DNA of 64,000 nucleotides from Ditylenchus dipsaci. Taxonomy: Eukaryota > Nematoda > Chromadorea > Rhabditida > Anguinidae. Of the stretch, positions 12,501-25,169 are shown piece by piece (position 1 is the stretch's first letter; each line of letters starts with the position of its first letter). A program made the translations under genes and the position numbers. Location: assembly GCA_004194705.1 (NCBI GenBank), contig SADC01001334.1, forward strand, positions 372,001 to 436,000, written 5' to 3'. The notes beneath the pieces were generated by a model that worked only from the letters and a program-made list of their open reading frames with translations, had not been told where the DNA came from and did not search any database.

Positions 12501-14587
12501 TTAAATTTCGGGGTACAGCCAGCAGTATGGACTTATTCGAATGTTTATTGTCTCGAGAGGAATTTGAAAAAATGACAGTCAATCTGTTCATCCAAGAGTA
12601 ATTTTATAAGCAAATAGGGTGCGCTGATCACGAATCGGTGCCAGATTTTGCGATTTCACAAACGAGAAAAAATTTTATGCTTAAAACTTTTAAGCTTCAA
12701 AATGATTATGTTTATTAAAGTGATCGTAACTTCCCAGTGTCCCCCTTTTTTCCGAAAATTTTTCGAAACTTTGTGATTGTAGAGCTTTCTTTTAATGTGT
12801 ACAAAAACTTTGAGGGAGATTAAGTTTTTTATGAAAACGACAAACAGAGAAAAATTTTATATTTGAGAATGACTTTTTTGTATTAAACGCCTTTTAATCA
12901 CAATATTCACAGCTCTGGAGAATTTTTTCAACAGAAGGTAGAAGCTTGTCTCCCACGTCAAATAACATATTATTGGGTATGTACAATGCTTATTAGGCGA
13001 GAGCTAGGCAAAAGAAGCAGTAAAAACATAACATTCATTATTAAATTGAGCGTAACTTCTCAGAGTCACCCTTTTCTCAAAAAAATTTTGAGCCATCTGG
13101 TGCAGAATTAATTGAGCTTCCAAAATATATTCAAACCAAAAGTTTAAGGCAAAATTAAAAAATTTGTGTAGGGGACTTTTTTATGTCGAAAAAAATCCCA
13201 AAATTTTTTTTTCACAGCATTCAGACCACTTTTATGAAAAATTTAACTCAATGTTTGAATCTTTCATTACAGAAATGAATCCCTGAGATTTCTGCGTCGA
13301 ATGACATATTACACTCTTAAAAGTATGAAAAAAAATAATGTTGGGCGTTTGAAAATATAAAATTTCTCATTTGGGGGGGGGGGGTCTCCAGTGGAGACTC
13401 TCCACCACCTGCTTTTTTAAAAGCATAATCTTCTGTGCGAGACCGACTTTTTGTTATGATAGTTCTTCTCAAAGTTACTCAAAATGAGTTGCTCTACAAG
13501 ATAGGCAAAAAAATTTGTGGTCAAAATTCTGAGGTAACAGGGGTGTCGTTCAAAATTACGGAAGCGAGTTTTAACGAATTGCCCGCAAGAGAAAACGATT
13601 GGCGAAAACAGAAATTCGATCTAGAAAAAAAGTTAGAGTTATTTCAAATTCTGCTGATTTCTTAAAACCCTGTTTTTCCCTATGCATAGAAAATAGTCCA
13701 TATAAGGTGGAGTTATTAGAGAGTGGGAGTTCATGAAAGGAGTGAGGTAATCCATATCAGTTTTGTGAAAAAAAGTTATTTTAATTGCTTTTTTAACAAT
13801 GGAATATGATACCCCGGCTATGTTAAAAATTTTAATAAACTTAAAGATCAAGGAAAAATAATAAAAAAATGAAAGATTAAAAGAAATGAAAGAAAACTGC
13901 AGCACAAAATTTTAGATAATTTAGCTTAAAATTATTCTTAAATTTCTTTTTCAATAAAAGGCCGTTCAATTTTACAAAACGCGTCGGAGCCATAGCCGTT
14001 TTAAAAAACAGCGCCGGGGCTAGCGGCGGGAAGAAAATTTTTAGCGCAGGCGCCAGCACCGAGCTCCGGATCAACACTGATGGTGAGTCGAGAATTAAGG
14101 TTGTCACTAAAAATAAAGCGAATTGCATGGATTTTTGAGTATCTCCAATACTTGCGGTATCGGTATACCGTAGTTACTCAACCCTAGTCTGATAAGTGAT
14201 AACACGGTAAAAGGCCGTGCATACTAAGCTATGCGTTTCGTGTAGTATTTCATGCTGAACACTATGGCTCAAAAATTCGAAAAACGAGGGATATGAATGG
14301 GTAAAACAGCTTATAAAGTTTTATCACGAAATTTTTCAAATCTCTTCAACTTTTTTAAAAAACCGGAGGTAAAGAGGCCAGCCCTATAAATCACCTACGC
14401 TGACACAAATCCGGTGTCAGAATTCAGCATTTGCTGAAAGATGAAGAGATTTGAGGAAGTTTGTAACAAAAATTAAGAGGCTGTTTCATTCATTCGAATC
14501 CGTCCTTTTTCTGAATTTTTTTCAGCCATTGTGTTTAGCGTGCAAAAGTTCACGAAAAGCAAAGTTTAGTACGCACGGCTTTCAATG

Positions 14588-14764
14588 GTGTATAATCGCT
14601 CTCGCTCTGGCTCTGAGTTTTTCAAATTTGTGTTCTGGCTCCGGCCTGACACTTTGAAAATTTCGCTCTGGCTCTTGCTCTGGATTTTAAAATTTTTTGC
14701 TCTGGCTCTTTCTCTGGCTCAGAGCCAGAGCGGAGCCAGAGCGAGAGCCGGAGCGTTATACACA
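14588..14764. mobile_element. GCTCTGGCTCC phrase element
   Basis: GTGTATAATCGCTCTCGCTC at the left matches GGAGCGTTATACAC inverted at the right, with the body made of variants of GCTCTGGCTCTGAGTTTT. A related piece is at 8815-8910 and a diverged one near 13975-14075. Confidence 0.6.
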
Positions 14765-16259
14765 ACGACGGCCTTTCGCGTGTTAAACTTTTTCACGCCG
14801 AAATTCACATTGAAGAATCAAAAAGCAGTTCATTCCAGAACTCTAAAAAATCAGAAGAGTCTGTGTTTTAGACCTTCAACTGAATTGAAGGTCTAATTGG
14901 AGGTCTGCTGCACCAGAATTGACATTAAACGTTAAACTTGTCCTTTAAACTTGACATTAAACTTGTGAATAAAAGGAGAAAAAAAATAAGGTCTGCAGCA
15001 GTGGTAGTCGAACCTGTGACCTAAGGCGATGCGTATATAAAGTTCGCCCCCCCTTTAACCCTCTTTTGCCGGCGTCTCAGGATGCCTCTTTTTTAATAGA
15101 TTTTTACATTTTTATAAAGAAATCAGGGATAAAAGTAACAATGGCAGGAAAAAAATCCAGAAAAGTTGAATAAGAAATTGGCCGAAATTTGGTCAACCGG
15201 CTTGAAGAGGTAAAAATACTTTTGGCGCCAATTCAAAAACTGAAGCTATTTTAGGGACAAGTGTTTGAATTTTTTTAAACAATTTTGTGAAATACCAATA
15301 AAATCACCAAAAGAATTTAAAAATACAATTTCCAGCGCTACTTTACACCTTATGCACGTCACTGAGCACTGTTTTTTTCTTTCCGCGCATCTAGCATTCG
15401 AAATGCCTACCTTTTCAAAAATTCGTCTCTAGCGTAGTTTTGACTGTGACTTAATTATTTTTTACACTGATTTTTGTCTTAAAAAAGTAGTGATCAACAG
15501 AAGAAATCTCAGTAAAAATAGTAAGGAAAAGCGATAAATAGACGAAAAATAATATTTTTTTTCGAGTTTTTTTAAAAATTAACGCGTTGAGCCGGTTAGC
15601 CCAAATATGGCCCCGATTATTATTGCCTCAAAAAATGACTTTTATATTTCAGCGCTTGCAAATAAAAAATGCATTTTTATCTGCAGGAATAGTACTTTCC
15701 ATTGCATAAGTAAAAGCATGGTGTGAATGAAATTATTGGTTTACTAAATCAAATAAAGTTACAAAAATCGCGTCATAGGAAATTGCTGAAAAATACAACT
15801 TTTGGTTAAACTTTTAGCAATTTTCGTTAATGTCATCTTTTGTTGTTTGGACACTAAAATGTTTGCAAACTTTTTCTCTATCTTGTGGAAAAAAAATAAT
15901 GTCTGAACGTGACCAATCAGTCTTGTTTTGGATCATTTTATAGCTGGCCAAAATATGGCCAACCGGCAAAAGAGGGTTAAAGAGAAGTTCTGTAATTTGT
16001 AGTTTAATCGGACCCTCAGAAAATTGGAAATTAAGTGTTTGGGCTCAAATAAAAGCCTACGATGTGCTGAGTACGATAACACCAAGTTCGACCAATTTTT
16101 CTCAATAATTCGCCGAGCTGTGGCCTCCCGAAGTTTGGTACTCAGAAAAACCAGCACATTTCTTAAAACACTCTATACTTAGTGAAAATATGATGATGTA
16201 CACTCGTACAAAACTTTTTCGACGCAGATAGAATTGCTCTTTCTTATGAGTACAAAAAA

Positions 16260-16470
16260 TTTATATTGTAAAAAACGGCTGTAGGAAGTTTTGCAACGAG
16301 ACAATTTCGTAAGATCGAATTTTCGTAAAAGCGAATTTTCGTAAGAATTTTTTTTCGTAAAAACAAATTTTCGTAAGAAATTTTTTCGTAAGAGCGAAAA
16401 TTCGTAAGAAACTTTTCGTAACAGCGAATTTTCCTAAGAAGCTTTTTCGTAGCGCGATTTTCAGTAACAT
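16260..16470. repeat. TTTTCGTAAGA phrase repeat
   Basis: About eight variants of AATTTTCGTAAGAA. The tip GGCTGTAGGAAGTTTTGCAA is matched by the inverse CGAAACTTCCTACAGCC at 36855-36873, where it stands alone. Confidence 0.55.
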
Positions 16471-16562
16471 TAGTGATATATTAAGTTGCTTTTTGATCTT
16501 CCCTTGATGTTTCTTATAGCTTCTGTGATGTTTGACCAAAAATAGTCAAGAAAAAAAATAAA

Positions 16563-16635
16563 ACAGCCAGAGAGTGGAATCGAACCGATGGTGAAAAAAA
16601 TTCATCCATCAACTAACCTACTGCACCGGTGTCCA
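16563..16635 (-). pseudogene. tRNA-like sequence
   Basis: Minus strand: GCAGTAGGTTAGTTGATGGA (weak A box) and ATCGGTTCGATTCCA (good B box). Confidence 0.4.
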
Positions 16636-16789
16636 GTAAAAATGCCTACACAAAAGGCCTACAGTAAAAAGGCGGCGCTACTGTAATATAAAATAAGTAA
16701 GTATAAGTACTTTTCATGGACCAAACCGATCAGCGGGGTGGACCCGCGGGTTTACTCCTAGGCCTAGCATTTCTGTGCTAGGCTAAACT

Positions 16790-17130
16790 TTTGGATGCTG
16801 GGTCTCTGGCCCGGCCTCGTAAAACGAGGGAAATGCTCTTCGGTGAAAAAGCAAAGATGTTGGAACATAGTTTTGAATGCTGGGGCCTACCGCATAAATA
16901 ACTCTGGTATGCATGTTTTTTCATGCATCCAGACTCACTTTCAAGTAAATTTGTGTCTAAGGTATGTGGGTGTGCGCATCTCACCTCCAAGCCCCAAGCC
17001 CCTGCGCCCCCGAAGGGGGCGCAGGGGCGTGAGAGTTAAAGATGCGGCGCACACACTTACCTTAGACATGATTCTGAGAAGTACACTTGATCATAAAATG
17101 CAAATAGAGTCTATTTTGCCACGCCCGAGT
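16790..17130. repeat. R1 dispersed repeat, copy 1
   Basis: This contains GGCCTACCGCATAAATAACT, a CATGCATCCAGA block, TGTCTAAGGTATGTGGGTG, a strong GC hairpin (about 17000-17030) and the mirrored CTTACCTTAGACATGATTCT. It corresponds in reverse to 25610-25875. Confidence 0.7.
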
Positions 17131-17309
17131 TGAAAAACATGGTAAAGCAGCTAAAAAAGTGGCCCTGTATTATTCCCTTCCCCTCCCAATACAGCCCATA
17201 ATCCCTTTTAAACTGCTTTTCTGGTCCTTTTATGGCAAAAATATTGCATATAAATGGGTTTTAGACGGTTTTTAGAAAAAGTCGATTTGGGGGGGGGGGG
17301 TGGGACTTT

Positions 17310-20300
17310 AGTGTGACTGGACTTTAGTGTGACTGTGAGTGTGACTGTGACTTGACTTAAGAGTAACTGTGAGTGTGACTTGTGAGTGTGACTTTAGGTA
17401 TTACCGTAAATCAAGGAACGCAACGCGTGGTTGGGCCAGGATCGCAAGTCTTAAGATGACTATCAAACAGAGATGTGTTACAGGTAGCTTTAATTCCTTT
17501 CACGTCTTTCACCTGAGCGGACAGTTGGACCTCGCAAACAAGCTTGGATCTCATTCTGAACAGTGCCGCTAATTTCTCATTCGTCTGCAGAGGTGGAGGG
17601 GCACGATTCGTGCACATAAGGAATAGCGGCGGAAAAAAACGGCGACGGAAAACGGCGGGAAGCGAATTCGGCGACGGAAAAAACGGGCGAATGCCATAAA
17701 AGAGCTGTTTTCTATGTTAAGAAATTCCAGCATCATTTTAAGACCTTAAAAGAGGTGGCAGGCTCTGGAAATTTAGTAATTATTTTGCTTTTTTTGTGCA
17801 TTGTCTCTTAGATAAGTCTTCTTTTACAGCAAACATGCACAAAAATTTTAAATTTTGTTTTTTTGAAATTTTCAACTAAAACATTGCTTTCTTTCGTATG
17901 TGATGAATAGTGCAATAAAAACCAATCAAAAAATGTATGGTTTTAATAAATTTCACGGTGAAGGATATTGAATAAAAGAAAAAAACTTATTTACATTTCG
18001 AAGAGAAATTTACCAAAAAAATCTTTGCTATTTACATATTTCAACTGCTTATATTAAAAGAAAACGTATTATATGCTAAGAAATTTTAATTCTAGCTAAT
18101 TTTTGTTTTTAATTTTTTTGTAATATAATAATATTTTATGGTTCTTTTGTTATTCGGACCTAACTCTGAAAATAATTTTTTCGAATTTCTTGGTCTAGGT
18201 CACATGATCAGCTTGACCACTATCTCATGATCAATTTTAATTAAGGGGTGCTCCCGATAACAGGAAAGACCATATTTGTTGGATTTTTTAGTGAATAGTT
18301 TAAAACAATTCTTTCAGTTTTTTTTTGTAATTTGTCTTTTATCTGTGCATATTATTAATTAAGTCTCATGGACGTCAGTGAGCTAAATCAAAACTTTTTT
18401 TCTTGTATGTTTATAGCAAAAATCAAATGTTTAGTGAACTTCTCTTTCGAAATGTTAATATTTTTTTCCTTTATTCAATATCCTTCATCGTGAAATATAT
18501 TTAAAACCATATATTTTCTAATTGATTTCGTATCACTATTCAACACATACAATTTTGGTTAAAGCCTTCTTAAAAACAAAGTTAAAAATTTTTTGTCCAT
18601 GTTTGCTAAATTCACAGTCAAATAACTGATTACACCTGTCAATTCTTTTCAATATTTTATAAAGTTTTTTTCTGAATTTAATGTACGAAATTTTATACGA
18701 GCGTGTAGCTCTGGGTTTAACTTTCTAATATTTATTAACTGAATTGTGATAAAATTTTAGGTTAACAAAAAGTTTTGTATATCATTTTTTGAAAAAAACT
18801 ATTCTACACGAGCACTTTTTTATGCTACTTATTCAACTCTCATTAAGTCAGTTGATAGCTCTAGAAAGCCAGACGCATGGCTGGAAAATTGCGAAAAAAA
18901 AAGAATTTATAACAAAGCAATAAGGTTTAAAGATTTGGCGGAATTAAGTGGGTGATTTTACGGCGGTAATAAGTGATTTGACAAAGTAAAACGAGTGAAT
19001 GTGCGAAATTACTAAATTTTCAGAGCCTTGCACCTTTTAAGGTCTTAAAATGATGCTGGAATTTATTAAAACATAGAAAATAGCTCTTTTATGGCAATTC
19101 CGCCGTGTTTTCCGTCGCCGAATTCGCTTCCGCCGTGTTTTTCTGTCGCTGAATTTTGCTTCCGCCGTTTTTCCCGCCGTTGTTTTTTCCGCCGCTATTC
19201 TTTCCGTCGCGAATCGTCATGGTCCATCGTGGTCCATAATCCTCTCTCATAGATGATTTACAGTTCACACTTCATTACACACTGTTCCGACCATTGGTGG
19301 TCGGAACAAGGAATTACGGGCGATGATGTGGCTAGAATGTCCCTAGGGGCAAGAATTTGGGCAATTCGGTGCAGTGGACACCAAAATTTTCAGCTAAATA
19401 CTTTTTATTTGAAAAATAATAGCAATTATTAGACAATAGTTAGCAGGGGGGTGATTGGAGGGCTGGTAGGAGAAGCACGAAGCATGAAAATGTCAAAGGA
19501 AGGGGTTTATATAGGCAGCCAGGTGTCAGTCTGTCAGCCTATTACAGTAAAAAGGGGAGGGGCACAGGGAAAAGAGAAGAGACATATAGGGGGGGTCATA
19601 CATAATTTTAAAAAAGAAGGGAGACGAGAGCTGGTGCTCAATCGGCTGGGCCGAGATCGACGAGATAGTAAGACAGAGAGGATCAGAGCAGCTATCCTGC
19701 TTCCTGTGAAAGAGATTTTGCAAAGACTTGCAGAATCTGATCGATGATCAGCTAAAACAATAGAAAATAATTAGCCTGCAGAACGGCCAGAAAAGAGGAC
19801 AAAAACCTAGAAAACGGCCAGAAAAAGCACACTTTGCTAAAAACGGCCGAAAAACAGGTACAAAACTAGCCTAAAAAAGAACGGAAAAAATAGGATAAAA
19901 AGCCGATTTTCGCACATACACTTTAAGAAGCCCCCATGGAGCCATAATAGAGATCTTGCCATCTAAGGGCTGTTCGCTCGATCTGAGCTAAGATGCGACA
20001 ACACAGTTGTTAAGCTTCGCTATTACAGAGCTATACGTAACAAAAGTGTAATTTAAACAAGAAAAATACCTCATTAAGGGGCACGCCCGTGCCCGACACG
20101 GCGAAAAGGCGGGGACCAGCACTTTTTTTCTTTCTCGATCAAGTTTTACATGCATACGCATTCATATTTTTAAGTTTCTGCCTAGTTTTTAAAAGTAGTA
20201 TAGGGTCATTAATATTAGATTTGACGCAAAACGAGTGAAAAATGAACGATTCAAAAAATTTGCTGTACCCCGCCTTAACTTTTTGAAACGCACCGGCATG

Positions 20301-20640
20301 CTCTTTTAAGAGAGCTGAAAATCACAAATAAATGATGAAAGAAGTGAAAGGAGTTAAGCTAGCTGCGAACAAATCTCTCATTGATAGGCATCTTAGACTT
20401 GCGATCCTGGCTCAACCACCGCTTGCGTATTCCTTGAGTCCAAGATAATACCTAAACAAGCAAAAATAAGTCAACAGAAGTGCGAAAAGGAGGTCAAATT
20501 CGTTGAGGAAAAGGTAACAGTCACACTAAAGTCAAAGTCACACTGAAGTCAAAGTCACACTAAAGTCACACTCACAGTTACTCTTAAGTCACAGTCACAC
20601 TAAAGTCACACTCACAGTCACACTCACACTCACATCAAGT
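17310..20640. repeat. 3.3-kb nested palindromes
   Basis: Outer arms: 17310-17520 and 20335-20640 (GTGAGTGTGACT repeats plus CAGGATCGCAAGTCTTAAGA and inverse). Inner palindrome: 17621-19200 with ends GGAATAGCGGCGGAAAA / inverse made of GGCGACGGAAAA phrases. Its own inner arms include AAGGATATTGAATAAA (about 17960) and the inverse (about 18478). Between 19200 and 20335 are CGGCCAGAAAA-type repeats. No gene is seen. Confidence 0.7.
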
Positions 20641-20924
20641 GTGACTGTGAGTGTGACTGTGAGTGTGATGTCAGGTGTGACCCTCACTGTGTGTGAGGTG
20701 TGACTGTGACTTTTGAAAACACTGGCGGGCAGACACACAGACATGTCTCCTTTAGTAGAGGTCTGTTGTGACTGTGATGTGATAATGTGTGGAAAAGTGG
20801 GAAAAAAGGCCGGTAAAGACTTTTCCACAACTTTAAAAAAAATATTTTTTGACCAAAATTTGACTTTTTACATTCGGGGACCAACGTAATTTAATCTAAA
20901 AGGATATCGGATACTTATACTACC

Positions 20925-21250
20925 TGTTCTACCACGTTTCGGTCACTGGAGCTGGGCAAAAATATACTCTATATGCATTTTTGATAAAGAGTCTTCGTCG
21001 GAATCATGTCTAAGGTAAGTGAGTGCGCGCATCTCTGACGATCAAGCCATCTGCGCCCATATCTGCACGCTCGAAAAAATTGGCGCCGGGCGCCGACCCG
21101 GATGCCGGGTCTACCTAAAATTGGCGACGGCACGGCGCCGGCGCCCCTCGAAAATCGGCGACGGCGTCTGCTCCTCAGAAGTAGTGGTGCAGGGTGTATG
21201 CTATGTATTTGACGCTAAAATTTTGCTTCCTGCCGCCAGGATCTAAGTTA
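20925..21250. repeat. R1 dispersed repeat, partial copy
   Basis: GGTCACTGGAGCTGGGCAAA, a CTCTATATGCATTTT block and GAATCATGTCTAAGGTAAGT match the other R1 copies. After about 21040 it runs into GGCGCCGGGCGCCG phrase repeats with an inverted partner near 21345-21370. Confidence 0.6.
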
Positions 21251-21501
21251 CATGCGTCTAACACCATGGTGTTAGGTACCAAACAACATAATGTTAAACT
21301 TTTAATTGTCATAAATATTTGAAAAATCCAGTGCTGTAGCTTGTACTCGGCGCCGATTAAACAGGACGCCGGCCTTTTTTCACCTTTTCTACACATTTCT
21401 GACTCTAAACATACAAAAAACATGATTTTGGGCATTTTTGTAGAGAACCGTATAAGGAAGTTGAGCCTTATTTCAGAAACAATCATAGTGTTTGGCCAAC
21501 T

Positions 21502-21868
21502 TTGGAGCTATTTCTTTTACGACTGGAGATGGTCTTTTTGGTGTGCCATGTCTTGCTCTTTGCTTCTATACTGATGAATCTTGCTGTTTGTTGTCGGAAA
21601 AGAATGAGAAGAAAACTGAAGAACGCCAAAGGAACAAGTGCAGGGATATCAACCAGGGCATCTTCCACTATTTATTGTAGGTTTTTTCATTTCTTTTACC
21701 TGACTTAAATTACCTTTGTAGGATCCAGCAGAAAAAGCGTCGGACACATTTTACGATCTGAAGACAAATCTAGCTTTTCCTCCAAAAGACAACGTGTCGT
21801 TTAATTCTAAGGAGGGCTGGCAGGCACTAAACAATGCGGGCACTTACAACCACCGTCAATGCACATGG
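21502..21868 (+). other. Candidate exon pair: membrane segment with basic tail, then a soluble segment
   Basis: The frame at 21502-21690 encodes a hydrophobic segment (VFLVCHVLLFASILMNLAVC) followed by a basic run (CRKRMRRKLKNAK), as in a single-pass membrane protein. A GT-AG interval of about 45 bp (21679-21721) is followed by DPAEKASDTFYDLKTNLAFP and GWQALNNAGTYNHRQCT up to a GTAACC at 21869. The second segment is not low complexity and looks protein-like. Joining the two in phase was not achieved and I recognise no family, so this may be two fragments or chance. Confidence 0.25.
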
Positions 21869-22637
21869 TAACCCTTTGAATCTTCGCCATGACACTCATA
21901 TCTCTCATGTCCTTATGAATTGCAGATGATTGAAAGTGCTTACTCCAGCGCAGGATATTAAGAAGCAATAAATTAGAGAATATGTAACTGGCAATGCAGA
22001 TATCATTACAAATGTTGTGGTCTGGTGTGTAAAGGAGCCGAATAAATACATTTTTGAGCTTTTTTTACTTTGTGATAGAAGCGCGTTACTCTAAGAAAAG
22101 GGAAACTTTTGTCGTCTAGTTTTTGGCGAGCATTCGATTGCGGATATTCAAATGTGGATTCTACACATGCGGATTTCACATTTGCGGAATCCACTTAAGG
22201 GACTCCACTATTTGCGGACTCCACGTTTGCTGATTTTTATTCGCGGATTTTGCTTTTGCGGATTTACATTTGCGGACTTTGAAATGCAAATTTTACATAT
22301 GCGGTTTTTCAAGTGTGGATTTTTATTAACGTTTTTACATATTTGCGGATTTTTTTTTTGCGGTTTCAGCATTTGGATGTTCACTATTTTCGTATTTTCA
22401 TTTGCAGATAGCGAATTTCAAATTAGTTCTTACACATTTAGAGATAAATGGCTGAATTAGCTGTCATTTATACTTTTCAAATTTACATTTGTTCTTTTTT
22501 AGTTAAACCAAAGGCCGAAAAAGGAACAAAAGAAAGAAGATACTTAAGAACTTAAATTTACAGTCGACAATCCTATAATCACAAGGTGGATCGGTGCTCA
22601 CAGGCGTATGATTTAAATGTATCAATCGTTTTGAACA

Positions 22638-23535
22638 CTTAAAAGGGCATGCCCACGCTAATAAGAGGTGGTGCCCGGAATCCAATTTTTTTCATGATCA
22701 TCGAACTTGTGTACGAATTTTTCGATTTCGTTTCTAACAAATCAAGGCCTAGAATTTAATTTTAGGTATGGTTTTGGGTACTTGTGCACTTGGGGGCCCC
22801 TTTTTTAGTTAATTGTAAGTATGGTTAAACGTCTCCTAAGTAATTTTTATACGCCAGAAACGATAAAAAAAGATCTTTCTTAACAATTTCGCGCACAAAA
22901 AGGAAGTTCTCAAAAAAAGTTGGCTACCAAAGATTGACCAACTGCCTTGGTCCCCAAGGTAAATATCGTATATTAATGTATCCTACCGCATTTTGGTCAC
23001 TGGAGCTGGGCAAAAAGGTCTCTATATGTATTTTGATCAAGAGTCTTGCTCGGAATTATGTCTAAGGTGAGTGAGTGTGCGTACTTAGGCACCAATCACT
23101 CAGAGTAACTCTGGATGCATAAAAACAATATGCATACCAGAGTTTCTTTATGCGGTAGGCCCCAGCTAAAAAACTATGTTCAATTCCATCTTTTTTGGTT
23201 TTTTTTAAATGTATAGGCACCCTTTTTGGTTTAATTACCTTGGGGGGACCAAGGCAGTTGGTCGATCTTTGGTAACTAACTTTTTTTGAGAACTTCACAT
23301 TTTAGTGCGGAAATTGTTAGGAAACAACTTTTTTTTATCGTTTCTGGCGTATAAAAGTTACTTAGGAGACGTCTAAACCATATTTTTAGTTAACCAAAAA
23401 GGGCCCCCCCCAAGTGCACAAGTGCCTGGTTTTGATAGAAACCAAGTTAAAAAATCCGTAGAGAAATTCAATCATTAGGAAAAAATTTGAATTTCCGGGC
23501 ACCACTCTTATTAGCGTGGGCATGCCCTTTAAAAG
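22638..23535. repeat. 0.9-kb palindrome (GGGCATGCCCACGC ends) around an R1 repeat
   Basis: The left arm 22638-22965 is repeated inverted at 23235-23535, including GCCCACGCTAATAAGAGGTG near the tips, a C/G-run joint and CGTTTCTGGCGTATA. The centre holds a copy of the R1 dispersed repeat. The same tip sequence forms a short, nearly complete foldback at 33669-33911. Confidence 0.75.
22980..23210. repeat. R1 dispersed repeat, centre of a palindrome
   Basis: GTCACTGGAGCTGGGCAAAA, then GAATTATGTCTAAGGTGAGT, then GCATACCAGAGTTTCTTTAT. It lacks the GC hairpin of other copies. Confidence 0.65.
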
Positions 23536-24032
23536 ATAAACCCTCCAGGCGTTTTGGTACCCACCAGGTGGCGAAATACTTTGTAGATAGTTCAAGCAGC
23601 GCCAGGCAGTTGAGATACACTCCCGCCGATTCAAGTACCTCCAGGTGTTCTGGGGCTCTCCGTATGGTTCAGGTACCATCGAGGTGTTTCAAGGACGCTC
23701 AGGGTGGTTAAGCTATAATCCGTGTGGCTCAAGTGCAAGGAAATTTTTTCACATCAGACATAAATTTTCAAAGAATGCATAAATTTGCGCTTCAACACAA
23801 AAGTATAACACACACCCGGTCCAAAATACTATTTAGATATCCCAGGTATCAAATTCTTTGTCCATTAGGCGCATTCGGAAGGGTTCAAATGGGACAGGGT
23901 TGGCAATAGGTGGCTTTTCAGGCACACAGTGAATTTTTGAAAATATCATTTTTTCACTTTCATTGCTTGTTTCCTAGTGTATTCTATCATCTAACATTTT
24001 TATATACAAATATAAAGTCATTTTCCTTATTA

Positions 24033-24386
24033 TTGGGTCGGTCCATAAGTTCGCGGGTGGTTATACACAACTCGCAAGGTTTCTGCATGGGTTTCATAAG
24101 TTTTGACTAATATAAGCCATTAAAATAAGTGGATGAGCTCCACATTCAAAATTTGATTTTCAAAAACAGATCAAAATTTTTGATGGGTTTCAAAATTAAG
24201 ATACAAAACATGAAATTTCAATTTTGAAACCCATCAAAATTTTTTGTTCTGTTTTTTACAAATCAATTTTTGATTGCGGAACCCATCTGCTAATTTTAAT
24301 GGCTGGTATTAGTTAAAAATTATGCAACCCATGCAGAAACCTCGCGAGTTGTGTATAATGACCCGCGAACTTATGGACCAACCCGA
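24033..24386. mobile_element. Mariner-like MITE (354 bp, TA duplication)
   Basis: The ends are TTGGGTCGGTCCATAAGTTC and its near-perfect inverse, flanked by TA. This resembles mariner-family termini (…CCATAAGTTCG…). The body is itself a near-complete inverted repeat centred near 24210. There is no ORF. Confidence 0.75.
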
Positions 24387-25169
24387 TATTTAGAATCTTG
24401 AAGCGCAAAAATTGAAGTAATAACGAACTTTTTTTTGAATTTCACAAAAAAAGTTAAAAGTTTTTCAATGATTTCAATAGCTCTAAAAATAAGTCATTTA
24501 TGGCAAAGCAAGGTAAATTCAGTACGCATATAAAAATCTGCAAATATTAAGTACGCATATATGAGTACGCATATAGTACGCATTAACAAGTCCGCAAATT
24601 AATACTGGAGTCTGCAAGTGAATAATCCGCAACTGTGCAATCCGTATTCGAAAACCGCGAATGTAAAGTCTGAAAATGTGTAATCTGTAAAAACAATCCG
24701 CAAATGTTCAATCCACAAATGTGCAATCCGCAAGTGTAGGATCCGCAAGTGTGTATCCTCATTTGAGAGTATGCAAATGTAGGATCTCGCTGTGTATATC
24801 CGCATATGACAATCCGCAAATGTGGAATCCGCGTGAAAAAATCCGCAATCGAAATCTCGCCTAGTTTTTAACTGTGTGATAGGTGTCTGCTAGATTTTTA
24901 TAAATTATTACCTTCAACCCATATCTTACTTTTTCAATCAGAGCGAGAAGTCAAATGTAGGGTACTACACGTAACCTTTGATTTTAGGCTCAGTCTTTCT
25001 TGTTAGATTTCGAACTTCACCTGCGAAAAATCGAGATATAAAAGGAGTGTAATAAATATTACCGCGTAATTGTGATAAGGTCCACCCCGAAACGCCTCCG
25101 CTAAAAAACACCTTCGCTGAAAGACCCGGCCGAAAGACCCCAATATAGATATTTATGGCTAGAAGGCAC

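Larger units (their letters stand above)
11720..16250. other. Non-coding stretch with scattered phrase repeats
   Basis: There is no supportable gene. 12600-13660 and 15060-15900 are AT-rich unique-looking DNA. 13430-13665 has a 76-codon frame (KITEASFNELPARENDWRKQ) with protein-like composition but no known match. A tRNA-derived half-element is at 15000-15050. Confidence 0.4.
22125..24861. mobile_element. 2.7-kb transposon with TTTGCGGAT-type phrase termini and perfect 8-bp target duplication
   Basis: The ends are GGCGAGCATTCGATTGCGGA and its inverted counterpart, each followed inward by roughly 300 bp of iterated variants of CATTTGCGGATTC (22130-22450 and 24530-24860). TAGTTTTT is duplicated at 22117-22124 and 24862-24869. 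Nested inside are a palindrome (22638-23535) and a mariner-like MITE (24033-24386). No transposase is visible. Confidence 0.7.
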
